Made by a program: the position numbers and the translations under genes. Of a stretch of 64,000 bases of DNA, positions 1-8,808 are shown one piece after another. Numbering within the stretch: position 1 is the first letter of the stretch; the number at the start of each line of letters is the position of its first letter. The DNA is from Hoeflea_A sp965228435 (GTDB lineage: Bacteria > Pseudomonadota > Alphaproteobacteria > Rhizobiales > Rhizobiaceae). The notes below the pieces were generated by a model that was not told the origin of the DNA, made no database searches, and worked only from the letters and a program-made list of their open reading frames with translations. The stretch lies in contig OZ245818.1 in NCBI GenBank assembly GCA_965228435.1, positions 1,488,001 through 1,552,000 on the forward strand. The letters run 5' to 3'.

Positions 1-19
1 GGAACCTTTGCCTGGCCCG

Positions 20-70
20 GTTAAGGATTAACCGCCAAGCTTAACCATTAACCCTTTGAAACCATTAACC
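20..70. promoter_or_regulatory. Cluster of TTAA(C/G)-type boxes, possible CtrA half-sites
   Basis: Five TTAA tetramers begin at 21, 28, 41, 48 and 65, most continuing as TTAACC, and one reads TTAACCAT (41-48). In alphaproteobacteria the cell-cycle regulator CtrA binds TTAA-N7-TTAA and related TTAACCAT half-sites. Spacing here is 7 or 13 bp start to start, not the canonical 11, so the CtrA assignment is inference. The boxes may serve the RTX gene or a gene left of the window. Confidence 0.3.
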
Positions 71-78
71 GGCTCACG

Positions 79-142
79 GCGGCGCGGAAGCCCTCGCAGG
101 CCGGGGCCCTCTGTCCGCCCTGCGAAAGCCCTTTCGCGCCGC
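79..142. repeat. Nested GC-rich inverted repeat (stem-loop)
   Basis: Outer arms GCGGCGCG (79-86) and CGCGCCGC (135-142) are perfect complements. Inside them CGCAGG (95-100) pairs with CCTGCG (119-124). No T-run follows on the plus strand, so it does not look like a simple intrinsic terminator. It could be a structured leader or the end of an upstream transcription unit. Confidence 0.5.
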
Positions 143-318
143 GGTTGTGTAAACCCGAATAGGTTTCACATTTCGAGTCAAATTGTCCGGCAACTTTTAT
201 TGTTTGCTAAAGAACCGCGTCGCAAAAAAGGGAGGGCGAATCATCTAGGCTTGTCTGACGGGAGTGGGATTACAAGCATTTTGTCCGTAGCAGGACGGAC
301 ATACAGGAGGGCGACACT

Positions 319-3300
319 ATGGCGGATACTATCTTGGGCACGTCCCGAGGCGACAAGGCATTTCTCGGCAGCGGCAGTCAGAACTATGACGGCGGGGCGG
401 GCCGCGATCGGATCATTTCATTTGGCGATGCGGGAGAACCGGATCCGGCTCAAAGCGGACCCGAGGACCGGGTCACTCCGCCCATACCGCTCAGTGAGAC
501 AATCGACATCATCGCTGGCGGCAGCGGCGGCGACCGGTTCGAATTTCGAGCCCTGCTGAACGCCAAAGAGAGCGTCCTGGCACAGCACACCCGTGAAGAC
601 GGCAGCGTCAACTGGAGGAAGGTCGCGGGCGAAAACGACGACGTTCACGGACACTGGGTCCAGGGTTGGGGCAAGGACATCATCCTCGACTACAACGAGG
701 ACGAGGGTGACTGCATCGTCATCCGCGGGCACACGGTGGAAGTGGCCGAAATCACCTACGGCGAGGATGAACGCGGCACCTATTCGGAGATCCGTGTCAT
801 CAGCCAGCAGGGCGATGGCGGCGCCGGTGGTGCCAACACCGAAACCGGCGCCCATGACGAAGACGAACTGGGCTGCATCCGGGTCTATGGCGACAAAGTC
901 ACGATCGACGATATCGAGGTCCAGGCGGCCGGCGTGTTTGACGGTGTCGACATGCTGGAACGGGTCGACGAGGTCTATGGCGACCACGACGCTGGCTCGA
1001 CCCAGGAGGTGTTCAGCAATACCGATGGTCATTCCTACACCGGCATCCTCGCTTCGCAGGTTGACCGGATCCATGTCGGCCTTGGATCGCAGAAAGTCGA
1101 CGCAGGCGGTGGCAACGACATCATCTACGCCTATTCCGACGGTGGTGAACCGGATCCGGCGCAGACCGACGGCGCCACAGGTCGCGTCAATCCACCCGTA
1201 CCGGCGGATCTGGCGGACGACGAATATTACGGTGGCCAGGGTCGGGATATTTTCGCCTTCCGGCTGCTGCTCGATGCCAAGCAGGAAATCCTGGACAAGC
1301 ACACGCGCGATGACGGCACCATCAACTGGCGCAAGGTGGCCGGTGAGAATGGCGACGTGCACAATCACTGGGTCAACGGCATCGGCAAGGACATCATTCG
1401 CGATTTCTCCAAACAGGATGGCGACAAGATCGACATTCGCGGCCACACCGTTGAAATTGCCGAGATCAAATATGGTGAAGATGCCGATGGCGACTACTCT
1501 GAGATCGTCTTGCGTTCTCAACAAGGCGACAACGGCGGCGCCCATGACGAGGATCCGCTTGGCTGCATCAAGGTCTATGGCGACAAGGTCACGCTGGATG
1601 ACATCAAACTGAAGGCCAACGTTTTCTACGGCGTCGATCTGCTCGAAAAGATCTCCGACGGAGAAGCGGAAGCGCCGGCCAACAACTCAGCGCCGGCCAT
1701 CTCGCAGATCCAGTATGCTGCTGAGAATCCAGAAAATATCGACCTGACCTTCACCGGAACCGGGAGAAGCGACAAGATCCGCGCCGGCAGCGGGAAGCAG
1801 ACGGTGGATGCCGGTAACGGCAACGACCACATCATCTCCTACGCTGACGACGGCGAGCCCGATCCGGCACAGCTGGGCGGCAATGGCGTCGGCCGGATCA
1901 CTCCGGCGGTTCCGGATGGAGCTGCGGATGATGTATTCATTGGCGGCAATGGTCGCGACACGTTCGAATTCCGTGCCCTCATCAATGCCCGTAAGGACGT
2001 TATCGAGGCGCACACCAATCTGAGCGGTCGGGTCAACTGGGGCAAAGTCGCCGGTGAAAATGACGACCCGCACGGACACTGGGTCGAAGGCTTCGGGAAC
2101 GATTGCATCCTCGACTATTTCAAGGACCAGGGCGACCGCATCATTATCCGCGGCCATACGGTGCAGGTGAAAGAAATCACCTATGGCACCGACGCCAAGG
2201 GTGATTTTTCGATGATCCGGGTGATCAGCCAGCAGGGTGACGGTGCCAATGGCGGCGCCAACACGCTGACCGGGGCGCATGACGAAGACGAACTCGGCAC
2301 CATCAAGGTCTATGGCGACAAGGTGCTGGAAGAAGATCTCATCCTCAAGCCGACAGTCGTCGACGGCATCGACCGGCTCGAGCAGGCAGACAAGCTGGCC
2401 AAGTACAATGGCGGTGTCACGGAGATCCACAGCACGACCCATGGCGAAACCATCGAGATGCCGGACTTGAAGACCAATGACCTGATCACGGCAGGCGCCG
2501 GCGCGCAGATCATCAAGGCCGGCGGCGGACGGGACAAGATCACGCTCTATTCCGATGCAGGCGAGCCCGATCCGGCGCAGACGGACGGCGACGAAGGGCG
2601 CATCGATCCGCCGATCGATCCGGAATTGGCCATCGACGAGGTCTGGGGTGGACAGGACCGCGATCTCTTCCTGATCAACATCCTCCTGGATGCAAAAGAC
2701 GAGGTGATCGCAAGACACACCCGCGACGACGGCAGCGTCAACTGGCGGCGTGTCGCAGGAGAAAATGACGACGTCCACGACCATTGGGTTGCCGGCGTTG
2801 GCAAGGAGATCATCTGGGATTACTCCAATCAGGACGGCGACCAGATTTACCTGCGCGGCCATACGGTTGAGATTGCCGAAATCAAATACGGCATCGACGA
2901 ACACGGCGACTACTCCGAAATCATCCTGCGTTCGCAACAGGGTGACGGCGCCAATGGCGGAGCCAATACCGCAGCTGGTGCCCACGATGAGGATCCGCTT
3001 GGATGCATCCGGGTCTATGGCGACAAGGTCACCGAAGACGATATCCGGCTGAAGACGAACGTCTTCGATGGCATCGACAAGTATGCCGATGAATCGGCTT
3101 CCACTGCCGCCGGCAATCTGATCGTCGGTACTCGTGCCGCTGAGACGCTGGACGGCACGGACGATGCGGACAACATGCATGGCCGCAGCGGCAAGGACGA
3201 TATGTCCGGCAATGGTGGCAACGACTTCATGTTCGGCGAAGGCGGCAACGACATCATGCGCGGCGGTGAAGGTGACGACTTCCTGGAAGGTGGCAGCAGC

Positions 3301-3624
3301 CGCGACAGCATGTTCGGAGATGCCGGCAACGATATCCTGGTCGCCGACCGTGGTTTCGACTTCCTGACCGGCGGCGCCGATGCGGACCAGTTCGTCTTTG
3401 AGACGGCCAGCCGCGGCGGGGTGATCAATGACTGGGAAGACGGGCTGGACAAAATCAATTTCATCCGCAACGCCTCGGTCAACGAGTATGGCGACCTCAA
3501 CGTCAACGTGATTTCCGGCGACGAGGTTATGCTGTCCTACGTCAATGACGATGGGCGGCTGGTCGGAATTCGCCTCTTGAGCGACAATAATTTCACCGTC
3601 GATGATACCGACTTCTTGTTCTGA
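319..3624 (+). CDS. Large secreted RTX-type protein with four tandem 236-residue repeats
   Basis: Acidic 1101-residue protein with no N-terminal signal peptide. Residues about 4-935 are four copies of a unit with period 236-237. The motif GEPDPAQ begins at residues 39, 276, 512 and 748. Each unit then carries NWRKVAGEND-type, IRGHTVE, SQQGD, HDEDELG or HDEDPLG, and VYGDKV segments. Residues about 945-1045 hold nonapeptide RTX repeats (GGNDFMFGE, GGNDIMRGG, GDDFLEGG), followed by a C-terminal segment typical of type I secretion substrates. RTX repeats bind calcium outside the cell, so export by a type I system is inferred; no such exporter lies in the window. The start is set by AGGAGGG 7 bp upstream of the ATG. 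Enzymatic function is unknown. Confidence 0.85.
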   Translation: MADTILGTSRGDKAFLGSGSQNYDGGAGRDRIISFGDAGEPDPAQSGPEDRVTPPIPLSETIDIIAGGSGGDRFEFRALLNAKESVLAQHTREDGSVNWRKVAGENDDVHGHWVQGWGKDIILDYNEDEGDCIVIRGHTVEVAEITYGEDERGTYSEIRVISQQGDGGAGGANTETGAHDEDELGCIRVYGDKVTIDDIEVQAAGVFDGVDMLERVDEVYGDHDAGSTQEVFSNTDGHSYTGILASQVDRIHVGLGSQKVDAGGGNDIIYAYSDGGEPDPAQTDGATGRVNPPVPADLADDEYYGGQGRDIFAFRLLLDAKQEILDKHTRDDGTINWRKVAGENGDVHNHWVNGIGKDIIRDFSKQDGDKIDIRGHTVEIAEIKYGEDADGDYSEIVLRSQQGDNGGAHDEDPLGCIKVYGDKVTLDDIKLKANVFYGVDLLEKISDGEAEAPANNSAPAISQIQYAAENPENIDLTFTGTGRSDKIRAGSGKQTVDAGNGNDHIISYADDGEPDPAQLGGNGVGRITPAVPDGAADDVFIGGNGRDTFEFRALINARKDVIEAHTNLSGRVNWGKVAGENDDPHGHWVEGFGNDCILDYFKDQGDRIIIRGHTVQVKEITYGTDAKGDFSMIRVISQQGDGANGGANTLTGAHDEDELGTIKVYGDKVLEEDLILKPTVVDGIDRLEQADKLAKYNGGVTEIHSTTHGETIEMPDLKTNDLITAGAGAQIIKAGGGRDKITLYSDAGEPDPAQTDGDEGRIDPPIDPELAIDEVWGGQDRDLFLINILLDAKDEVIARHTRDDGSVNWRRVAGENDDVHDHWVAGVGKEIIWDYSNQDGDQIYLRGHTVEIAEIKYGIDEHGDYSEIILRSQQGDGANGGANTAAGAHDEDPLGCIRVYGDKVTEDDIRLKTNVFDGIDKYADESASTAAGNLIVGTRAAETLDGTDDADNMHGRSGKDDMSGNGGNDFMFGEGGNDIMRGGEGDDFLEGGSSRDSMFGDAGNDILVADRGFDFLTGGADADQFVFETASRGGVINDWEDGLDKINFIRNASVNEYGDLNVNVISGDEVMLSYVNDDGRLVGIRLLSDNNFTVDDTDFLF
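328..3123 (+). repeat. Four in-frame tandem coding repeats of about 708 bp
   Basis: Units span roughly 328-1038, 1039-1746, 1747-2454 and 2455-3123, phased on the GEPDPAQ motif. Units 1 and 3 share an ISQQGD/HDEDELG version, while units 2 and 4 share RSQQGD/HDEDPLG. That alternation suggests duplication of a two-unit block. Codons differ between copies, so the duplication is not recent. Confidence 0.85.
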
Positions 3625-3651
3625 TTACGGTCGCAATCAGATTCGGTGAAT

Positions 3652-3684
3652 GGCCGGGTGCGGTGTGGCGCACCCGGCCTTTTC
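3652..3684 (+). terminator. Rho-independent terminator of the RTX gene
   Basis: Perfect 11-bp stem, GGCCGGGTGCG (3652-3662) with CGCACCCGGCC (3669-3679), six-base loop, followed by TTTTCTT. It lies 27 bp past the RTX stop codon and isolates that gene from the sulfatase gene. Confidence 0.85.
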
Positions 3685-3800
3685 TTGTCCAACGTTCTTT
3701 ATCGGCAAACAACACTGCTTCCGTCACATGATGGGTTGACTGATCCCGGTCTCCTTCCGGTACTGTCATCTGGAGTGCCGGTAAGGAGGAGGACCCCGCT

Positions 3801-5420
3801 TTGGCCCAAAAGAACATCCTGTGGATCATGGCGGACCAGCTGCGCTGGGACTACCTTTCCTGCTACGGGCACAAGACCCTCCAAACACCCAATATCGACC
3901 GGTTGGCTGGGATGGGGGTTCGCTTCGACCGCGCCTATGTGCAATCGCCGGTATGTGGTCCCAGCCGCATGAGCTTCTATACCGGACGCTACATGCGTTC
4001 GCATGGCGCCACATGGAACGGTTTTCCGCTGCGCATCGGCGAACCGACACTCGGCGACCATCTGCGCGAAATCGGCGTCCGCTCGGTGTTGGTCGGCAAG
4101 ACCCACATGATTGCCGACCGGGACGGCATGGCGCGGCTTGGCATCGATCCGCAATCGGATCTCGGTGTGCTCGCTTCGGAATGCGGCTTCGAGCCCTATA
4201 TCCGCGACGACGGGCTGCATCCGGAAGGCTATTATGACAGCGACCCGCACTATGACGACTATCTGCGCAGCCACCAGATGGACGGCGACAATCCCTGGGA
4301 AGAGTGGGCGAACTCCGCCGAGGGTCCGAACGGCGAGTTGCTGTCCGGTTGGCTGATCGAAAACAATCACCTGCCGGCACGGGTCCCCGAGGAGCATTCC
4401 GAGACAGCCTATCTGACGACGCAAGGCATCGAATTCATCGAGGGTGCCGGAGACCAGCCGTGGCTGTGTCATCTCTCCTATATCAAGCCACACTGGCCCT
4501 ATCTGGCGCCGGCTCCCTATAACGACATGTATTCGGTTGCCGACATGCAGCCGGTGGTGCGCTCCGATGCGGAGCAGGCCAACGACCACCCGGTCTATGC
4601 GGCCTGGCGCAACCAGCGCGTCTGCCAGACGTTTTCGCGTGACGATGTGCTCGAAAAGGTTGTGCCGGTCTATATGGGGCTGATCAAGCAGCTCGACGAC
4701 CAGGTCGGACGATTGCTCGACTATCTTGAAGCGAACGATCTGCTCGACAAGACGATGATCGTCTTTACGTCCGACCATGGCGACAATCTCGGTGACCACT
4801 GGCTGGGCGAAAAGGACCTTTTCTATGACTGCTCAGCCCGCGTTCCGCTGATCATTTACGATCCGGACAAAGAAGCAGACAGCACCCGGGGAACGGCCTG
4901 CGATGCCTTGGTGGAGGGGATCGACCTCGCGCCGACATTCCTCGCTTTCGAGGGGGGCGCGCCGAAACCGCATATCCTGGAGGGTCGGGCGCTGCAGCCG
5001 TTGCTGCACGGTCAAAACGTGCCATGGCGTGACTATGCCTTTTCCGAATACGATTATGCGACGCGGGACGCGCGGGTCGAACTCGGCATCGAACAGCACG
5101 ATGCGCGGCTCGTGATGGTTTTCGACGGGCGCTGGAAATACATCTATTGCGAGGGCTATCGCCCGATGCTTTTCGACCTGGAAACCGATCCGGACGAACT
5201 CAACGACCTGGGCAATTCACCGGCTCATGAGGCCGAGAGGGAGCGCCTTCGCGAAGCCCTGTTTGACTGGACCCGGCAACACCACAGCCGCATCACCCGG
5301 TCACCCGAACAGGTCGAGGCTATGACTCGCGGCAAGGAGCCTCCGGGTATTCTGATCGGCTATTGGGACGAAGGCGAACTGGAACGCGACGGATTGCCGA
5401 AACCGCTGCGCAAGGAGTGA
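3801..5420 (+). CDS. Sulfatase-family hydrolase (arylsulfatase / phosphonate monoester hydrolase-like)
   Basis: 539-residue member of the alkaline phosphatase superfamily. The CGPSR motif at residues 52-56 is the signature in which the Cys is converted to formylglycine. Metal ligands are visible in the N-terminal MADQ segment (Asp12) and in TSDHGDN (Asp325-His326). The overall pattern, including LSYIKPHWPY and PVYMGLIKQLDDQ segments, resembles phosphonate monoester hydrolases more than classical secreted arylsulfatases, and there is no signal peptide. It starts at TTG, supported by AAGGAGGAGG about 8 bp upstream. It has its own transcription unit after the RTX terminator. The substrate (sulfate ester, phosphonate or phosphodiester) cannot be read from sequence. 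Confidence 0.85.
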   Translation: MAQKNILWIMADQLRWDYLSCYGHKTLQTPNIDRLAGMGVRFDRAYVQSPVCGPSRMSFYTGRYMRSHGATWNGFPLRIGEPTLGDHLREIGVRSVLVGKTHMIADRDGMARLGIDPQSDLGVLASECGFEPYIRDDGLHPEGYYDSDPHYDDYLRSHQMDGDNPWEEWANSAEGPNGELLSGWLIENNHLPARVPEEHSETAYLTTQGIEFIEGAGDQPWLCHLSYIKPHWPYLAPAPYNDMYSVADMQPVVRSDAEQANDHPVYAAWRNQRVCQTFSRDDVLEKVVPVYMGLIKQLDDQVGRLLDYLEANDLLDKTMIVFTSDHGDNLGDHWLGEKDLFYDCSARVPLIIYDPDKEADSTRGTACDALVEGIDLAPTFLAFEGGAPKPHILEGRALQPLLHGQNVPWRDYAFSEYDYATRDARVELGIEQHDARLVMVFDGRWKYIYCEGYRPMLFDLETDPDELNDLGNSPAHEAERERLREALFDWTRQHHSRITRSPEQVEAMTRGKEPPGILIGYWDEGELERDGLPKPLRKE

Positions 5421-5451
5421 CGGAAACACTGGCATTCCAGCTTATTCCGGC

Positions 5452-5901
5452 TCAACGCCAGCCTTGCCTGAAGTCGGTTTCGATCTGCGCCTTGAAAAGC
5501 AGAATCTCCGCGTCGTGGATGACGCCGAGCTGGCGCCAGCGTTCGGGGCTCATGTCGGCTGTGCGCCATGCAAACAGCGCCACCGTGCACTGATCCTTCG
5601 AAAGGCCGCAAAGAGGCCCCGGTGCAACCCGGACGAAGACGCGCGGTGCTCGTTTCTCGCTGTTGCCGACATGGAAATCAATCAAACCATCGGCGGGCTT
5701 TGCATCGATCTCGACATAGGATGTGCTGCCGTCAAACAAGGAACGGGAACGAAACACATTCGGCTCGTCGGTCGGTTCCATATCCATGCTGCCGAGGGTC
5801 CATCGACCGAGGCGTTTCGGATCGGTGAGGTGATCGAACGCGACATCTTCCGGTGCGTCGATCACCACTGATGCGACGTGGCACATGGCGTCAGCACTCA
5901 T
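5452..5901 (-). CDS. SRPBCC-family (START/Bet v1-like) protein
   Basis: 149 residues resembling the polyketide cyclase/SRPBCC hydrophobic-ligand fold: an N-terminal strand followed by a VIDAPEDVAFDHLTDP-type helix, then alternating strands. No catalytic residue can be assigned. It is convergent with the sulfatase gene and lies 59 bp downstream of the alpha/beta hydrolase, so it may be the last gene of the TRAP/oxidase operon. GGAG (5908-5911 on the complement) can serve as its ribosome binding site. Confidence 0.6.
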   Translation of the reverse strand: MSADAMCHVASVVIDAPEDVAFDHLTDPKRLGRWTLGSMDMEPTDEPNVFRSRSLFDGSTSYVEIDAKPADGLIDFHVGNSEKRAPRVFVRVAPGPLCGLSKDQCTVALFAWRTADMSPERWRQLGVIHDAEILLFKAQIETDFRQGWR

Positions 5902-5960
5902 GCGACTCCTCCAAAACTTTCCGGTGCTGATTTAGGTCGGTTTGGTGGAAGCGGTCAAAT

Positions 5961-6812
5961 CTATCGCACACGTTCCGAAGCAGTGCCCCAATCCGGCCCA
6001 GTCACATCAAGACCCATGACCTGCTCCAGCAATGCGGTGTAGTCCGCCGGGCGAACGACGTAGGGAAAATGACCGCCGTCGCGGAAGCGGTAGGCGACCG
6101 AGGGCTTCAATCGCTCCCGCACCGCGGCCCGCATTTCCGCCGGGATCAGCGGATCGTCGTCGGCCTCGATGGTGAAAACGCGATCCGGTTCGAGCGGACA
6201 GGGTGGTAATGGCGGCCCGTGTTTAAGCGCAGCCAGACGCGCGCGCAGCTCACCTTCGAGAATGCGGCCGCCGGATTCACGCAGCAGCAGATCGACAAGA
6301 TCCTGTTGCTCAGGATGCGCCTGTCCCCACGCCGTCAGTGCGTTGCCGAACCCGGTCCGCAGTTCCTCGATCGGACCATTCTGCAGATCCATCGAATAGG
6401 GCGGTCGGGTTTCCAGCCCGGCAACCGAATGCAAGGTGTTGGCGGCGACCAGCCGCGAGACCCGCTGCGGATGACTGCCGGCCAGGAATTGTGCCAGATA
6501 GCCGCCCAGCGACGACCCCAGAACGCAGGCCTCGGCGATATCAAGGCGGTCCATCAGCGCGACCATGTCCGATGTCCACTCCGCGATGCCACCGGCATCC
6601 GGATAGCTCACGGCGACGATATGCAGGCGATCGGACAGCGACTCTATCTGGTTCCAGAAGATGTCGGCGCGGCCAAGCGTGCCGGGAATCAGCAGCAGTG
6701 TCGGGCCGGATCCGACTTCAATTACACCCCAGTCGCGCCCATTCAGATCCACCCTCTGCTCGGGATGGGCAGCGGCGAAACGGTCGCGCGCTTCAATCAA
6801 CGGATTGCTCAT
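5961..6812 (-). CDS. Alpha/beta-fold hydrolase
   Basis: 283 residues. The nucleophile elbow GSSLG places the catalytic Ser at residue 101, the acid in ADDDP (about 218-220) and the His in GGHFPY at 248. The oxyanion-hole region is IPGTLG near residue 43. There is no signal peptide, so it is cytoplasmic. Its ATG overlaps the stop of the M81 peptidase gene by 4 bp, indicating translational coupling. It probably hydrolyses an ester, amide or lactone made by the upstream oxidase or peptidase; the substrate is unknown. Confidence 0.8.
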   Translation of the reverse strand: MSNPLIEARDRFAAAHPEQRVDLNGRDWGVIEVGSGPTLLLIPGTLGRADIFWNQIESLSDRLHIVAVSYPDAGGIAEWTSDMVALMDRLDIAEACVLGSSLGGYLAQFLAGSHPQRVSRLVAANTLHSVAGLETRPPYSMDLQNGPIEELRTGFGNALTAWGQAHPEQQDLVDLLLRESGGRILEGELRARLAALKHGPPLPPCPLEPDRVFTIEADDDPLIPAEMRAAVRERLKPSVAYRFRDGGHFPYVVRPADYTALLEQVMGLDVTGPDWGTASERVR

Positions 6813-8260
6813 GCGAAAGGATCCTCCACGGCGGGCCAGTAATCGCGGGCCCGTTTCCTATAGGGAATGTTGGCGAAGTCCGGGGTGATCGCACCCGGTG
6901 TCGCCACCGGGATGACCTTGGCGGCAATCGGATTGAAGCCGGCCTGGTAGTGGTTCGAGGATTTGACGCAGACCAGGTGGCGCCGTGCCAGATCGATGCC
7001 GAGTTTTTCGAATGCTTGCGGGTGGAACGTCTGCGTGCGCATGTCGTTGATCACGATGTCCACGCCGGCGGCTTCAACCCAGACCGTCTCGCCCATCGGC
7101 ACCGGCAGTTCGCCGAACAGCTGAGTCGGATTTGACACGCAGTTGCGAACCGTCACGGTGAGATCCAGCGGATCGCCGGACATCGGGCCGCATTTTCCAC
7201 CGAGGCGCAGGGGCAATGTCGCACCAATGCCGGCCTCGCGGCAGATCCGCACCGCACCGGGATCCCAAAAAATGCCCGAGGCAACCGAGGTCAGGCCCCG
7301 CGCCAGGATTTCGCGCAGCAGGAACGTCGCATCGGATGGCGCTCCGCCGCCCGGATTGTCCGACATATCGGCCAGCACGATCGGTCCGGCCGGTTCCGCG
7401 GCTGCCTGATCGAGCGCTGTCGAAATATCGGAAATGTCGCGATGCAACACGTGCCGCAGGTCATAAAGGCCCTGGCCCAGCTCGCGCGCCACGGCCTCGG
7501 CTTTGGTGGGATCACCGTCGCAAATTGCCAGTGAGCGGACCCCCGTGCGCGGGTTGTCACCCCAAGGAAACCCGTGCGCGATGGACAACGAGAGAATACC
7601 GTCCTGGCCTTCCCTGGCCGCCATTGCATCGACGAAGTCCCGCATCGGCCCGGTTGGGGTCGGCATGGCAAGGATCATGCGGCAATCGAAGTCGCGCATT
7701 ACCGGCCGCGTGGTTTCCTGTGCCGCGTCCGCCGCAAGCCGGAACAGGTCCCGCGCCCGGTCCGGGACGTCGACATGCGGGTATTCCTTGTAGGCAACCA
7801 GCAGCGTCGCATTGTCGAGCATCTCTTCCGTCAGGTGACAGTGCGGATCGAGCAGGCCACCAATGACGGCGTCCGGAGCGATCTGCCTGGCATGGGCGAT
7901 CAGATCGCCTTCGCAGTCGTCATAGCCGTCGGCAATCATGGCACCGTGCAGCGAGAACAGCACGATATCAACCGGCCCCGCCGCCTTGAGATCGGCGAGA
8001 ATTTCGTCGCGAAAGCCCTCATAAACGCGCCGCACCGTAGGGCCCGCGGGCTGGGCGTGCGCCGCCAGCGATTCGACAACCTGCCATCCCTTTGTCTCGG
8101 CCGCCTCACGCCAGATATGCAAGGGACCGGTGGCATATTCGACCGGGTGGCGGGTGGCATCACCGCGATGGATCGTGTTTTCGGCAAAGCCCAGTTCGCC
8201 TGTCGGCAGGGGTGAAAAGGAATTGGTCTCGGTCGCCAGACCGGCGATAAACACTCTCAT
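6809..8260 (-). CDS. M81-family metallopeptidase (MlrC/microcystinase-like)
   Basis: 483 residues. The start MRVFIAGLATETNSFSP is typical of the family. A metal-binding segment DPHCH lies at 138-142, preceded by SLHGAM at 103-108, and a second conserved block ADMSDNPGGGAPSD lies near residue 320. Members include MlrC, which breaks down linearised microcystin, but most copies sit beside transporters and amino-acid oxidases and have unknown substrates. Here the gene overlaps dctQ by 1 bp and the hydrolase by 4 bp. It most likely acts on a small peptide or amide imported by the TRAP system. Confidence 0.85.
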   Translation of the reverse strand: MRVFIAGLATETNSFSPLPTGELGFAENTIHRGDATRHPVEYATGPLHIWREAAETKGWQVVESLAAHAQPAGPTVRRVYEGFRDEILADLKAAGPVDIVLFSLHGAMIADGYDDCEGDLIAHARQIAPDAVIGGLLDPHCHLTEEMLDNATLLVAYKEYPHVDVPDRARDLFRLAADAAQETTRPVMRDFDCRMILAMPTPTGPMRDFVDAMAAREGQDGILSLSIAHGFPWGDNPRTGVRSLAICDGDPTKAEAVARELGQGLYDLRHVLHRDISDISTALDQAAAEPAGPIVLADMSDNPGGGAPSDATFLLREILARGLTSVASGIFWDPGAVRICREAGIGATLPLRLGGKCGPMSGDPLDLTVTVRNCVSNPTQLFGELPVPMGETVWVEAAGVDIVINDMRTQTFHPQAFEKLGIDLARRHLVCVKSSNHYQAGFNPIAAKVIPVATPGAITPDFANIPYRKRARDYWPAVEDPFA

Positions 8261-8805
8261 CAGGGCGCCTCCCCGGACGCGGCACTCACGGGTTCAAGAC
8301 GGGCCAGGCGAACGGACAAGTCCGCCAGCATATGAATCAGGATCAGGGCGAAGGCCAGCGGTACCGCGGCCGTGAACCAGATCATCGGTATCGAGATCAT
8401 TTCCGCTTCGCGGCCGAGGCTGCGGGCGAGGAAGCCACGCGCCATGTTCATGTTGGCGCCGAACAGCGAGTACCAGATGACCGGCGTCGCAAACAGCAGG
8501 ACGCCACAGGCTCGGATCACGGCCAACAGATCGCCCATGCGATCCTTGACGTCGCGCATCTTCGGAAACAGCGTCGGGTCCGATTTGGCGCGAAAGGCGC
8601 AAGAGGCGCCCAGCATGCCGGCCCAGACCATGGCGCGACGCGCCAGTTCCTCGGTCCAGACCGGCGGTGCATCGAGCACGTATCGGGCGACAACCTGCCA
8701 GGAAGCGCTGAGCGCCATCACCGCCACGGCGAGGACGGCGCCCCAGAGGGCGACGCGGTTCAGCGTCGCCGACAGTCGATCCAGCGCTCTGGCTACTCGT
8801 GTCAC
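8260..8805 (-). CDS. TRAP transporter small permease (DctQ family)
   Basis: 181 residues with four predicted membrane helices (about 18-38, 50-70, 93-113, 140-162), the DctQ architecture. It links the periplasmic binding protein to the large permease. The start is GTG, 3 bp after the dctP stop codon, with no strong ribosome binding site, so translation is probably coupled to dctP. The FRAKSDPTLFP-type loop after helix 2 is common in this family. Confidence 0.85.
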   Translation of the reverse strand: MTRVARALDRLSATLNRVALWGAVLAVAVMALSASWQVVARYVLDAPPVWTEELARRAMVWAGMLGASCAFRAKSDPTLFPKMRDVKDRMGDLLAVIRACGVLLFATPVIWYSLFGANMNMARGFLARSLGREAEMISIPMIWFTAAVPLAFALILIHMLADLSVRLARLEPVSAASGEAP

Positions 8806-8808
8806 CTG

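Larger units (their letters stand above)
1..318. other. Left-edge non-coding region upstream of the RTX gene
   Basis: No convincing gene lies here; open frames across it are short or antisense. It holds a cluster of TTAA boxes (20-70), a nested GC-rich stem-loop (79-142), then an AT-richer stretch at about 150-240 that probably carries the promoter of the RTX gene. A strong ribosome binding site, AGGAGGG at 305-311, precedes its ATG. No promoter can be assigned with certainty. Confidence 0.5.

Noticed and set aside
328..3123. Tandem repeats as a possible CRISPR-like or satellite array
   Set aside because: The units are in-frame, about 708 bp long and diverge at synonymous sites, so they are protein repeats.
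418..3180. Long minus-strand open frames opposite the RTX gene
   Set aside because: They mirror the repeats of the real gene, lack ribosome binding sites and encode no recognisable motifs; the GC-rich codon pattern keeps the antisense frame open.
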